Positions 1 to 6,716 of a DNA stretch of 17,742 bases are shown here, piece after piece. Within the stretch, counting starts at the first letter, position 1. The number at the start of each line of letters is the position of its first letter. Under the pieces are notes generated by a model. That model had not been told where the DNA came from and ran no database searches. It worked only from the letters and a program-made list of their open reading frames with translations. The position numbers were made by a program, and so were the translations under genes. The stretch lies in the NCBI GenBank assembly GCA_964576715.1, contig CAZNWE010000077.1, positions 1-17,742 on the forward strand. Direction: 5' to 3'. This stretch comes from SLRI01 sp964576715. GTDB lineage: Bacteria; Pseudomonadota; Alphaproteobacteria; Geminicoccales; Geminicoccaceae.

Positions 1-5
1 GGGCG

Positions 6-26
6 CGGGGAGGATCATCCTCCCCG
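6..26. terminator. Hairpin 3' of the SDR gene
   Basis: A perfect inverted repeat with 10-bp arms around a single C, core GGGGAGGATCATCCTCCCC (7-25). It begins 9 nt past the stop codon of the minus-strand SDR gene. There is no T-run on the minus-strand side, so it is not a textbook Rho-independent terminator for that gene; a 3'-end stabilising or processing hairpin is equally possible. The identical 19-bp core recurs at 3914-3932 just beyond iolE. Confidence 0.5.
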
Positions 27-35
27 ACCTTGTTC

Positions 36-851
36 TTACAACCTGGCCGCCGGCTGGGGCGGGGCGTCGTAGCAGCCGAGGACTGACTGGTCGAAATCGA
101 CCAGCGAGCCGGTCATCATGCCGCTTTCGGGAGAGGCGAGGAAGGCGATGGCCTTGGCGACTTCGGTGGGCTCGAGGAGGCGGCCGAAGGGTTGGGCGGC
201 CTTGGCCTGGTCCAGCCAGTCGTCGGCGGCACCGTGCTCGCGCTTTTGGATGGTGTCCTCGCCGGGGGTGTTCATCCAGCCGATATTGAGGCCGTTGACG
301 CGGATGCGGTCAGGCAGCAGCGCGTAGGCGACGTTCTTGGTCAGGCCGGCCAAGGCCGCCTTGGAGGCCGAGTAGGCGCAGATGAAGGGCTGGCCGCCGT
401 GGGACGACATCGAAAGGATATTGACGATGGTGCCCTCGATCTGCTCGCGGCGCATGATGGTCGCGGCGTCCTGCATCAGGAAGAAGGGGGCGCGGACATT
501 GACACTGAACATGCGCTCGTAGAGCTCGGGGCTGGTGTCGAGGATGGTGCCGCGGTCGGTGATGGCGGCGACGTTGACCAGGCAGTCGACCCGGCCGAAG
601 GCCTTGTCGGCGGCCTTCGTCACATGGCGGACGCCGTCGAGGTCGGCGAGGTCGACCTCGACGTAGAGGGCATCCGCCCCCATTGTCTCGAGCGTCCGCC
701 GGACCGCCTCGCCCTTGGCGGCGTTGCGGCCGCAGATGACGATGCCGGCGGCACCACGGTCGACGAAGAGGCGGGCGGTGGCCTCGCCTAGGCCCTGCGT
801 GCCGCCGGTCACGATGGCGACCTTGCCCATCAGGCTCTTGGTCGTCGTCAT
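36..851 (-). CDS. SDR family NAD(P)-dependent oxidoreductase
   Basis: A classical short-chain dehydrogenase/reductase of 271 residues, expected to be cytosolic and to oxidise or reduce a hydroxyl/keto group of a small substrate. The Rossmann nucleotide motif TGGTQGLG is at residues 15-22, the structural Asn is N118, and the catalytic set is Ser147, Tyr160 and Lys164 (YSASK). The length is typical. The ATG at 851 follows GGGAGGAC at good spacing, which fixes the start. The C-terminal part (NIGWMNTPGED, MTGSLVDFDQSV) marks a defined subgroup that I cannot tie to one substrate. The nearby inositol genes make a polyol or sugar substrate possible, but that is inference. It is 85 bp downstream of a small unknown gene on the same strand and ends at a hairpin. 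Confidence 0.9.
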   Translation of the reverse strand: MTTTKSLMGKVAIVTGGTQGLGEATARLFVDRGAAGIVICGRNAAKGEAVRRTLETMGADALYVEVDLADLDGVRHVTKAADKAFGRVDCLVNVAAITDRGTILDTSPELYERMFSVNVRAPFFLMQDAATIMRREQIEGTIVNILSMSSHGGQPFICAYSASKAALAGLTKNVAYALLPDRIRVNGLNIGWMNTPGEDTIQKREHGAADDWLDQAKAAQPFGRLLEPTEVAKAIAFLASPESGMMTGSLVDFDQSVLGCYDAPPQPAARL

Positions 852-936
852 GCTGTCCTCCCTGCTGCTCAGCTTGTCCGAACGCTACCAGTTCGAGCGT
901 TTCGGCGCCACGGCTTCGCGCGGGAGGGGCTGCTGC

Positions 937-1137
937 TCAGCGGTGGGGCGCAGTACCCTTGGGCAGGTCGTCGGCCTTGTCGGTCGACGGGCCGAACAGG
1001 CGGGTGGCGAGCCGGCCGTCGAACAGGGCCTTGACGAGGTCGACCATCACCTCGTTGCGCATCCGCCGCGCCTCGCGCATCACCGCGTTGACGCGTGCCG
1101 GATCATAGGGTTGGACGTCGAAGCGGATGTCGTCCAT
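937..1137 (-). CDS. Small hypothetical protein, 66 aa
   Basis: I do not recognise this protein with confidence. The ATG at 1137 is preceded by TTGGAGACC at suitable spacing. The same frame could open at a TTG at 1152, but that TTG lies inside the ribosome site, so I choose the ATG. Residues about 13-39 (PARVNAVMREARRMRNEVMV and the following DLVKALF) would form a charged amphipathic helix; the tail is hydrophilic. There is no signal peptide and no membrane segment. It lies between the PhnD-like gene (118 bp upstream) and the SDR gene (85 bp downstream), all on the minus strand, so co-transcription is possible. Short alphaproteobacterial proteins with an arginine-rich helix of this kind exist, usually without known function. 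The open frame, the ribosome site and the non-repetitive composition support a real gene. Confidence 0.6.
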   Translation of the reverse strand: MDDIRFDVQPYDPARVNAVMREARRMRNEVMVDLVKALFDGRLATRLFGPSTDKADDLPKGTAPHR

Positions 1138-1189
1138 TGTCTCGGTCTCCAAAAATCACTGTCAGGTCCGCGCAGTCTTGCTGCACTGC

Positions 1190-1218
1190 AATATAGGTAG
1201 CGTGTCGCCGCTGTGGCA
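1190..1218 (-). promoter_or_regulatory. Possible promoter upstream of the 66-aa gene
   Basis: On the minus strand TATATT (plus 1190-1195) lies 17 nt downstream of TGCCAC (plus 1213-1218) in the 118-bp spacer between the PhnD-like gene and the small gene. The -10 match is good and the -35 match poor. It is the only AT-rich spot in the spacer, so this is a weak call. Confidence 0.22.
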
Positions 1219-1255
1219 CAACGTGGTTTTGCTGCATGGCTCGGTTGCACGGCGT

Positions 1256-2077
1256 TCAGGGCGGGTTGTGCATGACTGTGGCTAGGCGGGCACAGCCGTG
1301 TCGGAGCCCGTGCGCGAGCATCGTGCGGATGCGGGCGTAGGCGGCGCCATCGGTCCTGACCCCGGCGAGGGCGAGCCTGCGGCAAGGCTCCCTGGCGGTC
1401 TCGATCGCCGAACCGAGCGCATCCTGGAGTTGCCTGAGCGTCGCGTCGTCCGTGTCGGCCGCGGTGATGTAGGGCAAGGCCGGGGCCCTGGGGGTGGCGC
1501 CGGCGATCCGCAGCCCGGCCTGCGCTCGCCGCCCGAGATGGTGCCAGGTGACGCAGTCGATGGTGGCACCGGCAGCCCGGCCGTCCCGCACCGCCTCGAG
1601 CGAGGCGGCATGCGCCCCGGTCAGGAGGATGTCGGCAAGGAACGGGCGGCCGCCGGCCACATCGGCGGTCAGCGCCAGGAGCGCATTGGCGCCGGAATGC
1701 GACTGCCGGGCGTTGACGGCGGCGACGCCGCCCCGCAGATCGGCGATACTGGCGACAGCACTGTCGCAGCGAACCACGAGCCAGCTCCGATAGTCGCCGC
1801 CGGCGCAGCCCGGGACGGCGTAGATCGGGGTGGCGACATAGCGGACCCGGCGGTCGAGGACGGTGACGAGCGGCAGGCCGCAGGCCTGGGCGATGAGCAG
1901 ATCCGGGTGGGTCCAGAGCCGCTCGGGTTCGAGGTCGCGGCGGAGGCGGACCGGGGCGTCGGCGATGCCGCGCGCCGTGAGCGCCTCGCGGAGCGCCGCC
2001 CAGAAGGCGTCGGTCGCCGGGCGGAGTACCGGCAGATCGTACATCGGCAGGCCGGCGAGCCGAGACTTATCGCTCAC
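1256..2077 (-). CDS. PhnD/SsuA/transferrin-type substrate-binding protein, cytoplasmic
   Basis: A 273-residue protein of the periplasmic-binding-protein type 2 fold related to PhnD, the phosphonate/phosphite-binding component of ABC importers. Family marks are the opening LPMYDLP, the segment YRSWLVVR, the DLRGGVAAVN stretch (in this family the strand following 'DLRG' lines the ligand cleft), HSGANAL, GAHAASLEAV and the IDCVTWH motif. It starts directly with MSDKSRLAGLPMYDLP and has no signal peptide or lipobox, unlike transporter-bound homologues. No permease or ATPase gene is adjacent. The start is GTG at 2077 after AGGGG with 6-nt spacing. It may be a cytosolic ligand sensor or an orphan, and the ligand is unknown. 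Its upstream region (2078-2154) contains a symmetrical operator-like repeat. Confidence 0.8.
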   Translation of the reverse strand: MSDKSRLAGLPMYDLPVLRPATDAFWAALREALTARGIADAPVRLRRDLEPERLWTHPDLLIAQACGLPLVTVLDRRVRYVATPIYAVPGCAGGDYRSWLVVRCDSAVASIADLRGGVAAVNARQSHSGANALLALTADVAGGRPFLADILLTGAHAASLEAVRDGRAAGATIDCVTWHHLGRRAQAGLRIAGATPRAPALPYITAADTDDATLRQLQDALGSAIETAREPCRRLALAGVRTDGAAYARIRTMLAHGLRHGCARLATVMHNPP

Positions 2078-2119
2078 ATCAACCCCTGGTGGTCGGCTCT
2101 GCGCGTCGCAGACGCTATA

Positions 2120-2138
2120 GTCCTGTCGCGTTCAGGAC
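2120..2138. promoter_or_regulatory. Operator-like inverted repeat GTCCTG-N7-CAGGAC
   Basis: A perfect 6-bp inverted repeat separated by 7 nt, next to TATAGT (2116-2121). It lies in the divergent interval between the PhnD-like gene (minus, start 2077) and the broken small frame (plus, start 2155). The size and symmetry suit a dimeric regulator. It is also able to form a small hairpin. No regulator gene is nearby, so the binding protein is unknown. Confidence 0.3.
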
Positions 2139-2154
2139 AAAAAGCGGCAGAGGC

Positions 2155-2409
2155 ATGGCGATCGACAACGGCTCGATGCTGCATGTGGCGGCAAACTTGA
2201 ACCAGACGGTCGATGATGTCGAGCTGACGCTGCCGGCGGGCGACTATCGCGCACTCGCGCTGGGGCCGGTCGACAGTGTGGCAGCCAGCGACGAAGCGCT
2301 TCGCTAGCTGCTCTTGCCGGTGGGCCGCGAGCGGCTGCACCCGATCAGTGCCGAGGGGCTCGAGCAATTGGCCGAGCACGACCGGGTCGAGGTGACCGGG
2401 ACGGATTGA
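2155..2409 (+). pseudogene. Small ORF split by an in-frame amber codon
   Basis: From ATG 2155 a frame reads MAIDNGSMLHVAANLNQ and continues for 50 codons to TAG at 2305-2307. It then stays open in the same frame (LLLPVGRERLHPISAEGL and onward) to TGA at 2407-2409, giving 84 codons in all. The composition on both sides of the TAG is protein-like and continuous, so the simplest reading is a nonsense-mutated gene, a sequencing error, or a 50-residue truncated product. The first half weakly recalls the small beta domain at the C terminus of alpha-amylase-type enzymes (VAANL, LPAGDYRALALG); this is only a resemblance. The ribosome site (AGAGG) is close to the ATG and poor. It converges on the cyclase gene with 13 bp between the stop codons. 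Confidence 0.4.
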
Positions 2410-2422
2410 CCGGCGGCGGTCC

Positions 2423-3622
2423 TCAGCTGCCGGCATGGCGTTGCAGGAATCTCTCGGCCGCGGCGAAGAACTGCTCGAAGGCCGGCGTGTCCGCCAGGAG
2501 CGCGTGATTGGCGCCGTCGAGTTCGACGAAGCGGGCATTCGGAATGGCGGCGGCCACGCGCCGGCCTTCCTTCATCGGGCACATCCGGTCGTCGCGGCAG
2601 TGCAGCACCAGGGTCGGGGCCTGGACCTTTGCCGCGAGTGCGGCGACGTCGATCTCGGCGTTCATCTGCCAGATGCGCAGGGCGTTCTCCGGGGTGATCG
2701 CAATGCGCTGCAATTCGTCGAAGTGTGCTGCCTGCTCGGGGGTCGCGTCNNNNNNNNNNNNNNNNNNNNNNNNNNNNNNNNNNNNNNNNNNNNNNNNNNN
2801 NNNNNNNNNNNNNNNNNNNNNNNNNNNNNNNNNNNNNNNNNNNNNNNNNCCGTTGCCGCGCTGATCGAAGCGGACGAGTTCGCAGCTCTTGGCGAAGCTG
2901 CGCCAGACGGGGCCCCAGGCGGGGCTGCGCCATTCGTATTCGAGGTGGTTGAGCCAATTGGGTGCCTTGAGGACGGGCGGCCCCTGGCCGATGCGCGCGT
3001 AGGCGATCTGCACGCCGTCGGGCGCCGTGCAGAAGCGCACCTCCTGCGTCCTGGCGAGCTCAGCTGCGGGGTCATTCGCCACCGCCTGGTCGGGGGTCCA
3101 CTGCCAGACCCGGATCTGCCGGCTGATGTTCTTGACCCGCTGCGCACCCAGGTCCTGGAAGGTGACGTCCAGGCGGTCGGCCGTCAGCTGATGGACGAGA
3201 TCGGCGATGCAGATGCCGCCCGGGCGGGCCAGGGTCTCGAGCCGGGCCGCCACATTGACCGCATCGCCGAAGACATCACCGTCCTCGAAGACGACATCGC
3301 CGAGATTGATGCCGATGCGGTAGAGGATGCGCTGCGCTTCGTCGGTCGCCCCCTCCCGTTCCTGCATCGCGTCCTGGATGACGAGCGCCGCGCGCACCGC
3401 GTCCTGCACACTCGAGAAGGCGGCGATCAGCCCGTCGCCCGTGGTCTTGACGATGGCCCCGCCGAAGCGCTCGAGGGTCGGGTCGATCAGCTCGCGGCGG
3501 TAGCGCTTCTGCCGGTCGAGGACACCCGCCTCGTCGAGCTCGATGAGCCGGCTGTAGCCCGCCATGTCGGCGGCGACGATCGCGGTCAGCCGTCGATCTG
3601 TGCGGTCTGCGTCAGCACCCAT
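2423..3622 (-). CDS. Class III adenylate/guanylate cyclase fused to alpha/beta hydrolase (interrupted by assembly gap)
   Basis: The N-terminal ~180 residues are a class III nucleotidyl cyclase domain. Metal-binding aspartates are at D19 (AADMAGYS) and D63 (TTGDG), the purine-selecting Lys is K59, and the transition-state pair is N123/R127 (GDAVNVAARLE), so the domain looks catalytically complete and should make cAMP. It is followed by an alpha/beta hydrolase: TAPDGVQIAYARIG, LVRFDQRGN, then after the gap the acid region HCRDDRMCP and the catalytic His in GANHALL. There is no membrane segment, so it is cytosolic. The ATG at 3622 follows GAGGAGAGGGG. The run of 100 N (2750-2849) falls in the hydrolase and removes the nucleophile elbow (GxSxG). 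The frame is open on both sides, but the true length is unknown. Fusions of this type are known; the hydrolase substrate is not. Confidence 0.82.
   Translation of the reverse strand: MGADADRTDRRLTAIVAADMAGYSRLIELDEAGVLDRQKRYRRELIDPTLERFGGAIVKTTGDGLIAAFSSVQDAVRAALVIQDAMQEREGATDEAQRILYRIGINLGDVVFEDGDVFGDAVNVAARLETLARPGGICIADLVHQLTADRLDVTFQDLGAQRVKNISRQIRVWQWTPDQAVANDPAAELARTQEVRFCTAPDGVQIAYARIGQGPPVLKAPNWLNHLEYEWRSPAWGPVWRSFAKSCELVRFDQRGNXXXXXXXXXXXXXXXXXXXXXXXXXXXXXXXXXXDATPEQAAHFDELQRIAITPENALRIWQMNAEIDVAALAAKVQAPTLVLHCRDDRMCPMKEGRRVAAAIPNARFVELDGANHALLADTPAFEQFFAAAERFLQRHAGS
2750..2849. other. Assembly gap of exactly 100 N
   Basis: One hundred consecutive undetermined bases inside the hydrolase part of the cyclase gene. 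The round number is the usual placeholder for a gap of unknown size, so distances and residue numbers across it are not reliable. Confidence 0.98.
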
Positions 3623-3706
3623 GAAGCCCCTCTCCTCGAAGCCGAGCCGGCCAACTCTAGGCGTTGCGCCACGGGGCCGCCACTCCGCGCTGCGCTAGTG
3701 AATTGT

Positions 3707-3772
3707 CCATGACACTTGTTCCCCTCGGCCGATCGGCGCGCGCCGACCGGCCGAGGGGAACAAGTGTCATGG
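3707..3772. repeat. 66-bp near-perfect palindrome
   Basis: Two 33-bp arms meet at 3739/3740 with no spacer and pair at all positions but one (A3732 against C3747). The outer part of each arm reads CCATGACACTTGTTCCCC. As RNA or single-stranded DNA it would form a very stable cruciform-type hairpin on either strand. It is far longer than an ordinary transcription terminator. It could be a dispersed palindromic element, a miniature inverted-repeat element, or two abutting ends left by a lost insertion sequence. No transposase gene is present in the window. Confidence 0.75.
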
Positions 3773-3779
3773 GAAGAAA

Positions 3780-3804
3780 TGCGGGGGAAATGATTTCCCC
3801 CGCA
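3780..3804 (-). terminator. Hairpin with T-rich tail, candidate iol operon terminator
   Basis: A perfect inverted repeat with 12-bp arms around one G (TGCGGGGGAAAT / ATTTCCCCCGCA). Read on the minus strand it is followed at once by TTTCTT, which suits Rho-independent termination of transcripts coming from iolE, about 140 nt upstream. On the plus strand it is followed by C-rich sequence, so the minus direction fits best. It begins only 7 bp from the large palindrome. Confidence 0.5.
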
Positions 3805-3910
3805 CCCCCTCGGGACTTTGCAGTGGTGGTGGTGACGGGGACGTGGCTCTCGCTGGGAATTCCTGAACGCAACCGGTCAAGAGACGCGACCCTGAACGTC
3901 CGGTGGGGTC

Positions 3911-3935
3911 CAAGGGGAGGATCATCCTCCCCTTG
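3911..3935. terminator. Hairpin 3' of iolE, same core as 7-25
   Basis: A perfect inverted repeat with 12-bp arms around C3923, containing the core GGGGAGGATCATCCTCCCC (3914-3932) also found at 7-25. It starts 11 nt after the iolE stop. A T6 run (3938-3943) lies on the plus-strand side. By orientation it would be a canonical terminator for rightward transcription, although no rightward gene precedes it. For iolE it may act as a 3' stabiliser or a partial terminator. Confidence 0.55.
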
Positions 3936-3946
3936 CCTTTTTTCCC

Positions 3947-4846
3947 TCAGTCCTCGATCTCGATCTCCGCCCCCGCGGCCGCTTCCTGCAGGGCCGCCAT
4001 GCCGATCTCGGCCATCTTCAACGGATCGGCCTTGTTCGGGTCCTGCTCGGCCTCGACCACCACCCAGCCTGAATAGTCGTTCCTCTTCAGCGTCTTCATG
4101 AACGCGGCGAAGTCGATCGAGCCGTCGCCGGGGACGGTGAACACACCCTCCAAGACCCCCTTGAGGAAGCTCCAGTTCTCGGCCTTGAGCCGCTTCAGCA
4201 CGTCGGCCCGGATGTCCTTGGTGTGGACATGGTTGATGCGGTGACCCCAGCGCTCTGTCGTTTCGGTGACGTTGCCGCCGGCGAAGGTCAGGTGGCCGGT
4301 GTCGAGCAGCAGGCCCACCGGCTCGTCGGTGTGCTCCATCAGGATGTCGACCTCGTCCTCGGTCTCGATCACCGTGCCCATGTGGTGGTGGTAGCTCATC
4401 GGGCAGTGCTCGGCTGCCAGGAACTCAGCGAAGCGCGTGAGCTTTTCGCCGTAGCGCTTGAGCTGGTCGGGGGTCAGCTTCGGGCGCTCGGAGACCGGTA
4501 TCTCGATCCGGTTCTGCACGGTGCCGACGGTCTCGGCATAGACCATGACCGGGCAACCCATCGACTGGTAGAGCTCGAGCTGCTGCTTGATTCGCGACTT
4601 CTCCTCGTCGACGGTGACCTCGAGCAGCCGGCCGGAGAACCAGCCGGAGACGAGGGCAAGCTGGTGGTCCTCCATGATCGGCTTGAGGACCTTGGGGTCC
4701 AGCGGGAACTTGCCGCCCTTCTCCACGCCCCCGTAGCCGGCCTGCTTCGCCTCGCGCAGACACTGGTCGAGGGTGATGTCGCCGCCGAGCTCCGGCAGGT
4801 CGTCGTTGGACCAGCCGATGGGGGCGATGCCGAGGCGGATGGCCAT
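3947..4846 (-). CDS. iolE: Myo-inosose-2 dehydratase
   Basis: Converts 2-keto-myo-inositol (scyllo-inosose) to 3D-(3,5/4)-trihydroxycyclohexane-1,2-dione, the second step of inositol breakdown, in the cytosol. The 299 residues form a sugar-isomerase/AP-endonuclease-2-type TIM barrel. The opening IRLGIAPIGWSNDDLPELGG is diagnostic of IolE, as are KGGKFP and SYHHHMGTVIET. Likely metal ligands are E151, D182 (LLLDTGH), H208 (VHTKD) and a Glu near 255-257 (VEAEQDP). The length is normal for the family. The ATG at 4846 lies only 3 nt after the iolD stop, so the two are translated from one mRNA, probably with coupling. The C-terminal tail is acidic (AEIEIED). A hairpin follows the stop by 11 nt. 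Confidence 0.95.
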   Translation of the reverse strand: MAIRLGIAPIGWSNDDLPELGGDITLDQCLREAKQAGYGGVEKGGKFPLDPKVLKPIMEDHQLALVSGWFSGRLLEVTVDEEKSRIKQQLELYQSMGCPVMVYAETVGTVQNRIEIPVSERPKLTPDQLKRYGEKLTRFAEFLAAEHCPMSYHHHMGTVIETEDEVDILMEHTDEPVGLLLDTGHLTFAGGNVTETTERWGHRINHVHTKDIRADVLKRLKAENWSFLKGVLEGVFTVPGDGSIDFAAFMKTLKRNDYSGWVVVEAEQDPNKADPLKMAEIGMAALQEAAAGAEIEIED

Positions 4847-4849
4847 CGC

Positions 4850-6697
4850 TCAGACCCCCACCCGCTGACGCTTCTTGCCCAGGACATGATCGTGGCGGGC
4901 GGCCTTGACCGCCTCGCGCTCGCTCACCTCGGGCGTGCCGCACTCCCACCAGGAGTTGTCGTTGCCGGACCAGTCGGTGGGATGAATGGCGATGTGGATC
5001 ACGGTGGTGCGGTCGGCCTGTTGCGCGGCGCGGACGGCGTCCTCGAGATCGCCGATGCTTTTGACCGTGACGCCGATCGCCCCCATGGCTTCGGCATGGC
5101 GGGCGAAGTCGACCCGGAAGGCGCCGTTGGCGGTGCGGCAGGTGTCGAGCGAGTTGTTGAAGGACGGCACGCCCTTGGCCCGCTGCAGCCGGTCGATGAC
5201 CAGAAACCCGCCATTGTCGCAGACCACGACGATCAGCTTGTGGCCGGCGAGCACGGATGAATAGATGTCGGAGTTCATCATCATGTAGCTGCCGTCGCCG
5301 ACCATGACGAAGACCTCACGGTTCGGGTCGGCCATGGCCGCCCCCCAGCCGCCGGCGATCTCGTAGCCCATGCAGGAGAAGCCGAACTCGCAGTCGAACG
5401 TGCCCACTCCCTTGGCCTTCCAGTTCATCAGGAGCTCGCCCGGCATGCCGCCCGCGGCGGTCAGCGCCAGATCGCGCTCGGAGGCGAGGCGGTTCACCGC
5501 CCCCACGACATGCGCATAGGTGGGGAGTTCGGCATTGGTCGGGCCGCTGCGCTGGTCGATGTACTCGTTCCACTTGGCGTAGAGCATCTGGCAGTGCTTG
5601 CGCCAGGAGGCCGGGGCCGCCCAGTCGCCCAAGGCGGCACCCAGCTCCTCGAGGCTGACCCGGGCATCGCCGACGACGGCCAGGCTCTGGTGCTTGACCG
5701 CATCGAAGCGGGCGGTGTTGAGGCCGATGAAGCGGGTGTCGGGCGGAAAGAGGGTCCAGGAGCCGGTGGTGAAGTCCTGCAGCCGGGTGCCTATGGCGAG
5801 CACCACGTCGGCCTCGGCCGCCAGCTCGTTGGCCGAGGAGGCGCCCATGATGCCGATCGGGCCGGCATTGAGCGGATGGTCGTGGAGCAGCGTGGTCCGG
5901 CCGTTCAGGGTCTCGCCGACCGGGATGTCGTGCTTCTCGGCGAAGTCGGCGAGCAGCGCCTCGGCATCCGACCAGCGCACCCCGCCGCCGGCGATGATCA
6001 ACGGCTTCTTCGCGGTCTTCAAGAGCTGGGCCGCCTGCTTCAGCTGCTCGACATCGGCCCGGGGCCGTGGGATGCGGTGCACCTTGGGCTCGAAGAAGCG
6101 GACGGGATAGTCGTAGGCCTCTGCCTGCACGTCCTGGCACATGCCGATGAAGGCCGGGCCGCAATCGGCGGGATCGAGCATCGTGGCCACCGCCTGCGGC
6201 AGCGACTGGATGATCTGCTCCGGCCGGGTGATGCGGTCCCAATAGCGGGTCACCGGCTTGAAGGCGTCGTTGACCGAGATCGTGGGATCGTTGAACTGCT
6301 CGACCTGCTGCAGCACCGGGTCCGGAGCACGGCTGATGTAGTAGTCGCCGGAGAGCAACAGGACCGGCAGCCGGTTGGTGTGCGCCACGGCGGCGGCGGT
6401 GACCATGTTGGTCGCCCCTGGGCCGATCGAGGACGTCGCGATCATGATCTGCCGGCGCTTCTTCGCCTTGGCGAAGGCGATGGCGGCCAGGGCCATGCTT
6501 TGCTCGTTCTGGCCGCGCCAGGTCGGCAGCTCGTCCTGGACCGATTCCAAGGCTTCCGACAGGCAGGTGACATTGCCGTGGCCGAAGATGGCGAACACCC
6601 CGGGGAACAGCGGCTGCTCGTGCCCGTCGATCATGATCCGCTGGTTGATCAGGTACTTGACCAGTGCCTGGGCCATGGTCAGCCGGATCGTCTGCAT
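4850..6697 (-). CDS. iolD: 3D-(3,5/4)-trihydroxycyclohexane-1,2-dione acylhydrolase (decyclizing)
   Basis: Opens the ring of the dione made by IolE to give 5-deoxy-glucuronate. It is a thiamin-diphosphate enzyme of the acetolactate-synthase fold and has 615 residues. The N-terminal pyrimidine-binding domain carries the cofactor-activating Glu65 (GQNEQSMA) and the SSIGPGATNMVT stretch near 89-100. A central Rossmann-like domain (IIAGGGVRWSDAE, about 234-245) follows. The C-terminal domain has the ThDP-binding motif from GDG 467-469 to N495. FGHGNVTCLSEAL is typical of IolD rather than acetolactate synthase. The ATG at 6697 follows a strong GGGAGGGAG site. It is the first gene of a leftward iolD-iolE unit, divergent from iolG. 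No irregularity is seen. Confidence 0.95.
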   Translation of the reverse strand: MQTIRLTMAQALVKYLINQRIMIDGHEQPLFPGVFAIFGHGNVTCLSEALESVQDELPTWRGQNEQSMALAAIAFAKAKKRRQIMIATSSIGPGATNMVTAAAVAHTNRLPVLLLSGDYYISRAPDPVLQQVEQFNDPTISVNDAFKPVTRYWDRITRPEQIIQSLPQAVATMLDPADCGPAFIGMCQDVQAEAYDYPVRFFEPKVHRIPRPRADVEQLKQAAQLLKTAKKPLIIAGGGVRWSDAEALLADFAEKHDIPVGETLNGRTTLLHDHPLNAGPIGIMGASSANELAAEADVVLAIGTRLQDFTTGSWTLFPPDTRFIGLNTARFDAVKHQSLAVVGDARVSLEELGAALGDWAAPASWRKHCQMLYAKWNEYIDQRSGPTNAELPTYAHVVGAVNRLASERDLALTAAGGMPGELLMNWKAKGVGTFDCEFGFSCMGYEIAGGWGAAMADPNREVFVMVGDGSYMMMNSDIYSSVLAGHKLIVVVCDNGGFLVIDRLQRAKGVPSFNNSLDTCRTANGAFRVDFARHAEAMGAIGVTVKSIGDLEDAVRAAQQADRTTVIHIAIHPTDWSGNDNSWWECGTPEVSEREAVKAARHDHVLGKKRQRVGV

Positions 6698-6716
6698 CGC
6701 TCCCTCCCCGCTTCTC

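Larger units (their letters stand above)
3623..3946. other. 324-bp intergenic region without a gene, rich in inverted repeats
   Basis: This spacer separates the start of the cyclase gene from the end of iolE, both on the minus strand. It contains three separate strong inverted repeats (3707-3772, 3780-3804, 3911-3935), listed individually. Open frames crossing it have no ribosome site and owe their openness to the palindromes. I see no RNA gene or coding signal in 3805-3910. Confidence 0.7.

Noticed and set aside
3664..4101. Plus-strand frame across the palindromes and the end of iolE
   Set aside because: It has no ribosome site, its peptide is a product of the palindrome, and it overlaps iolE.
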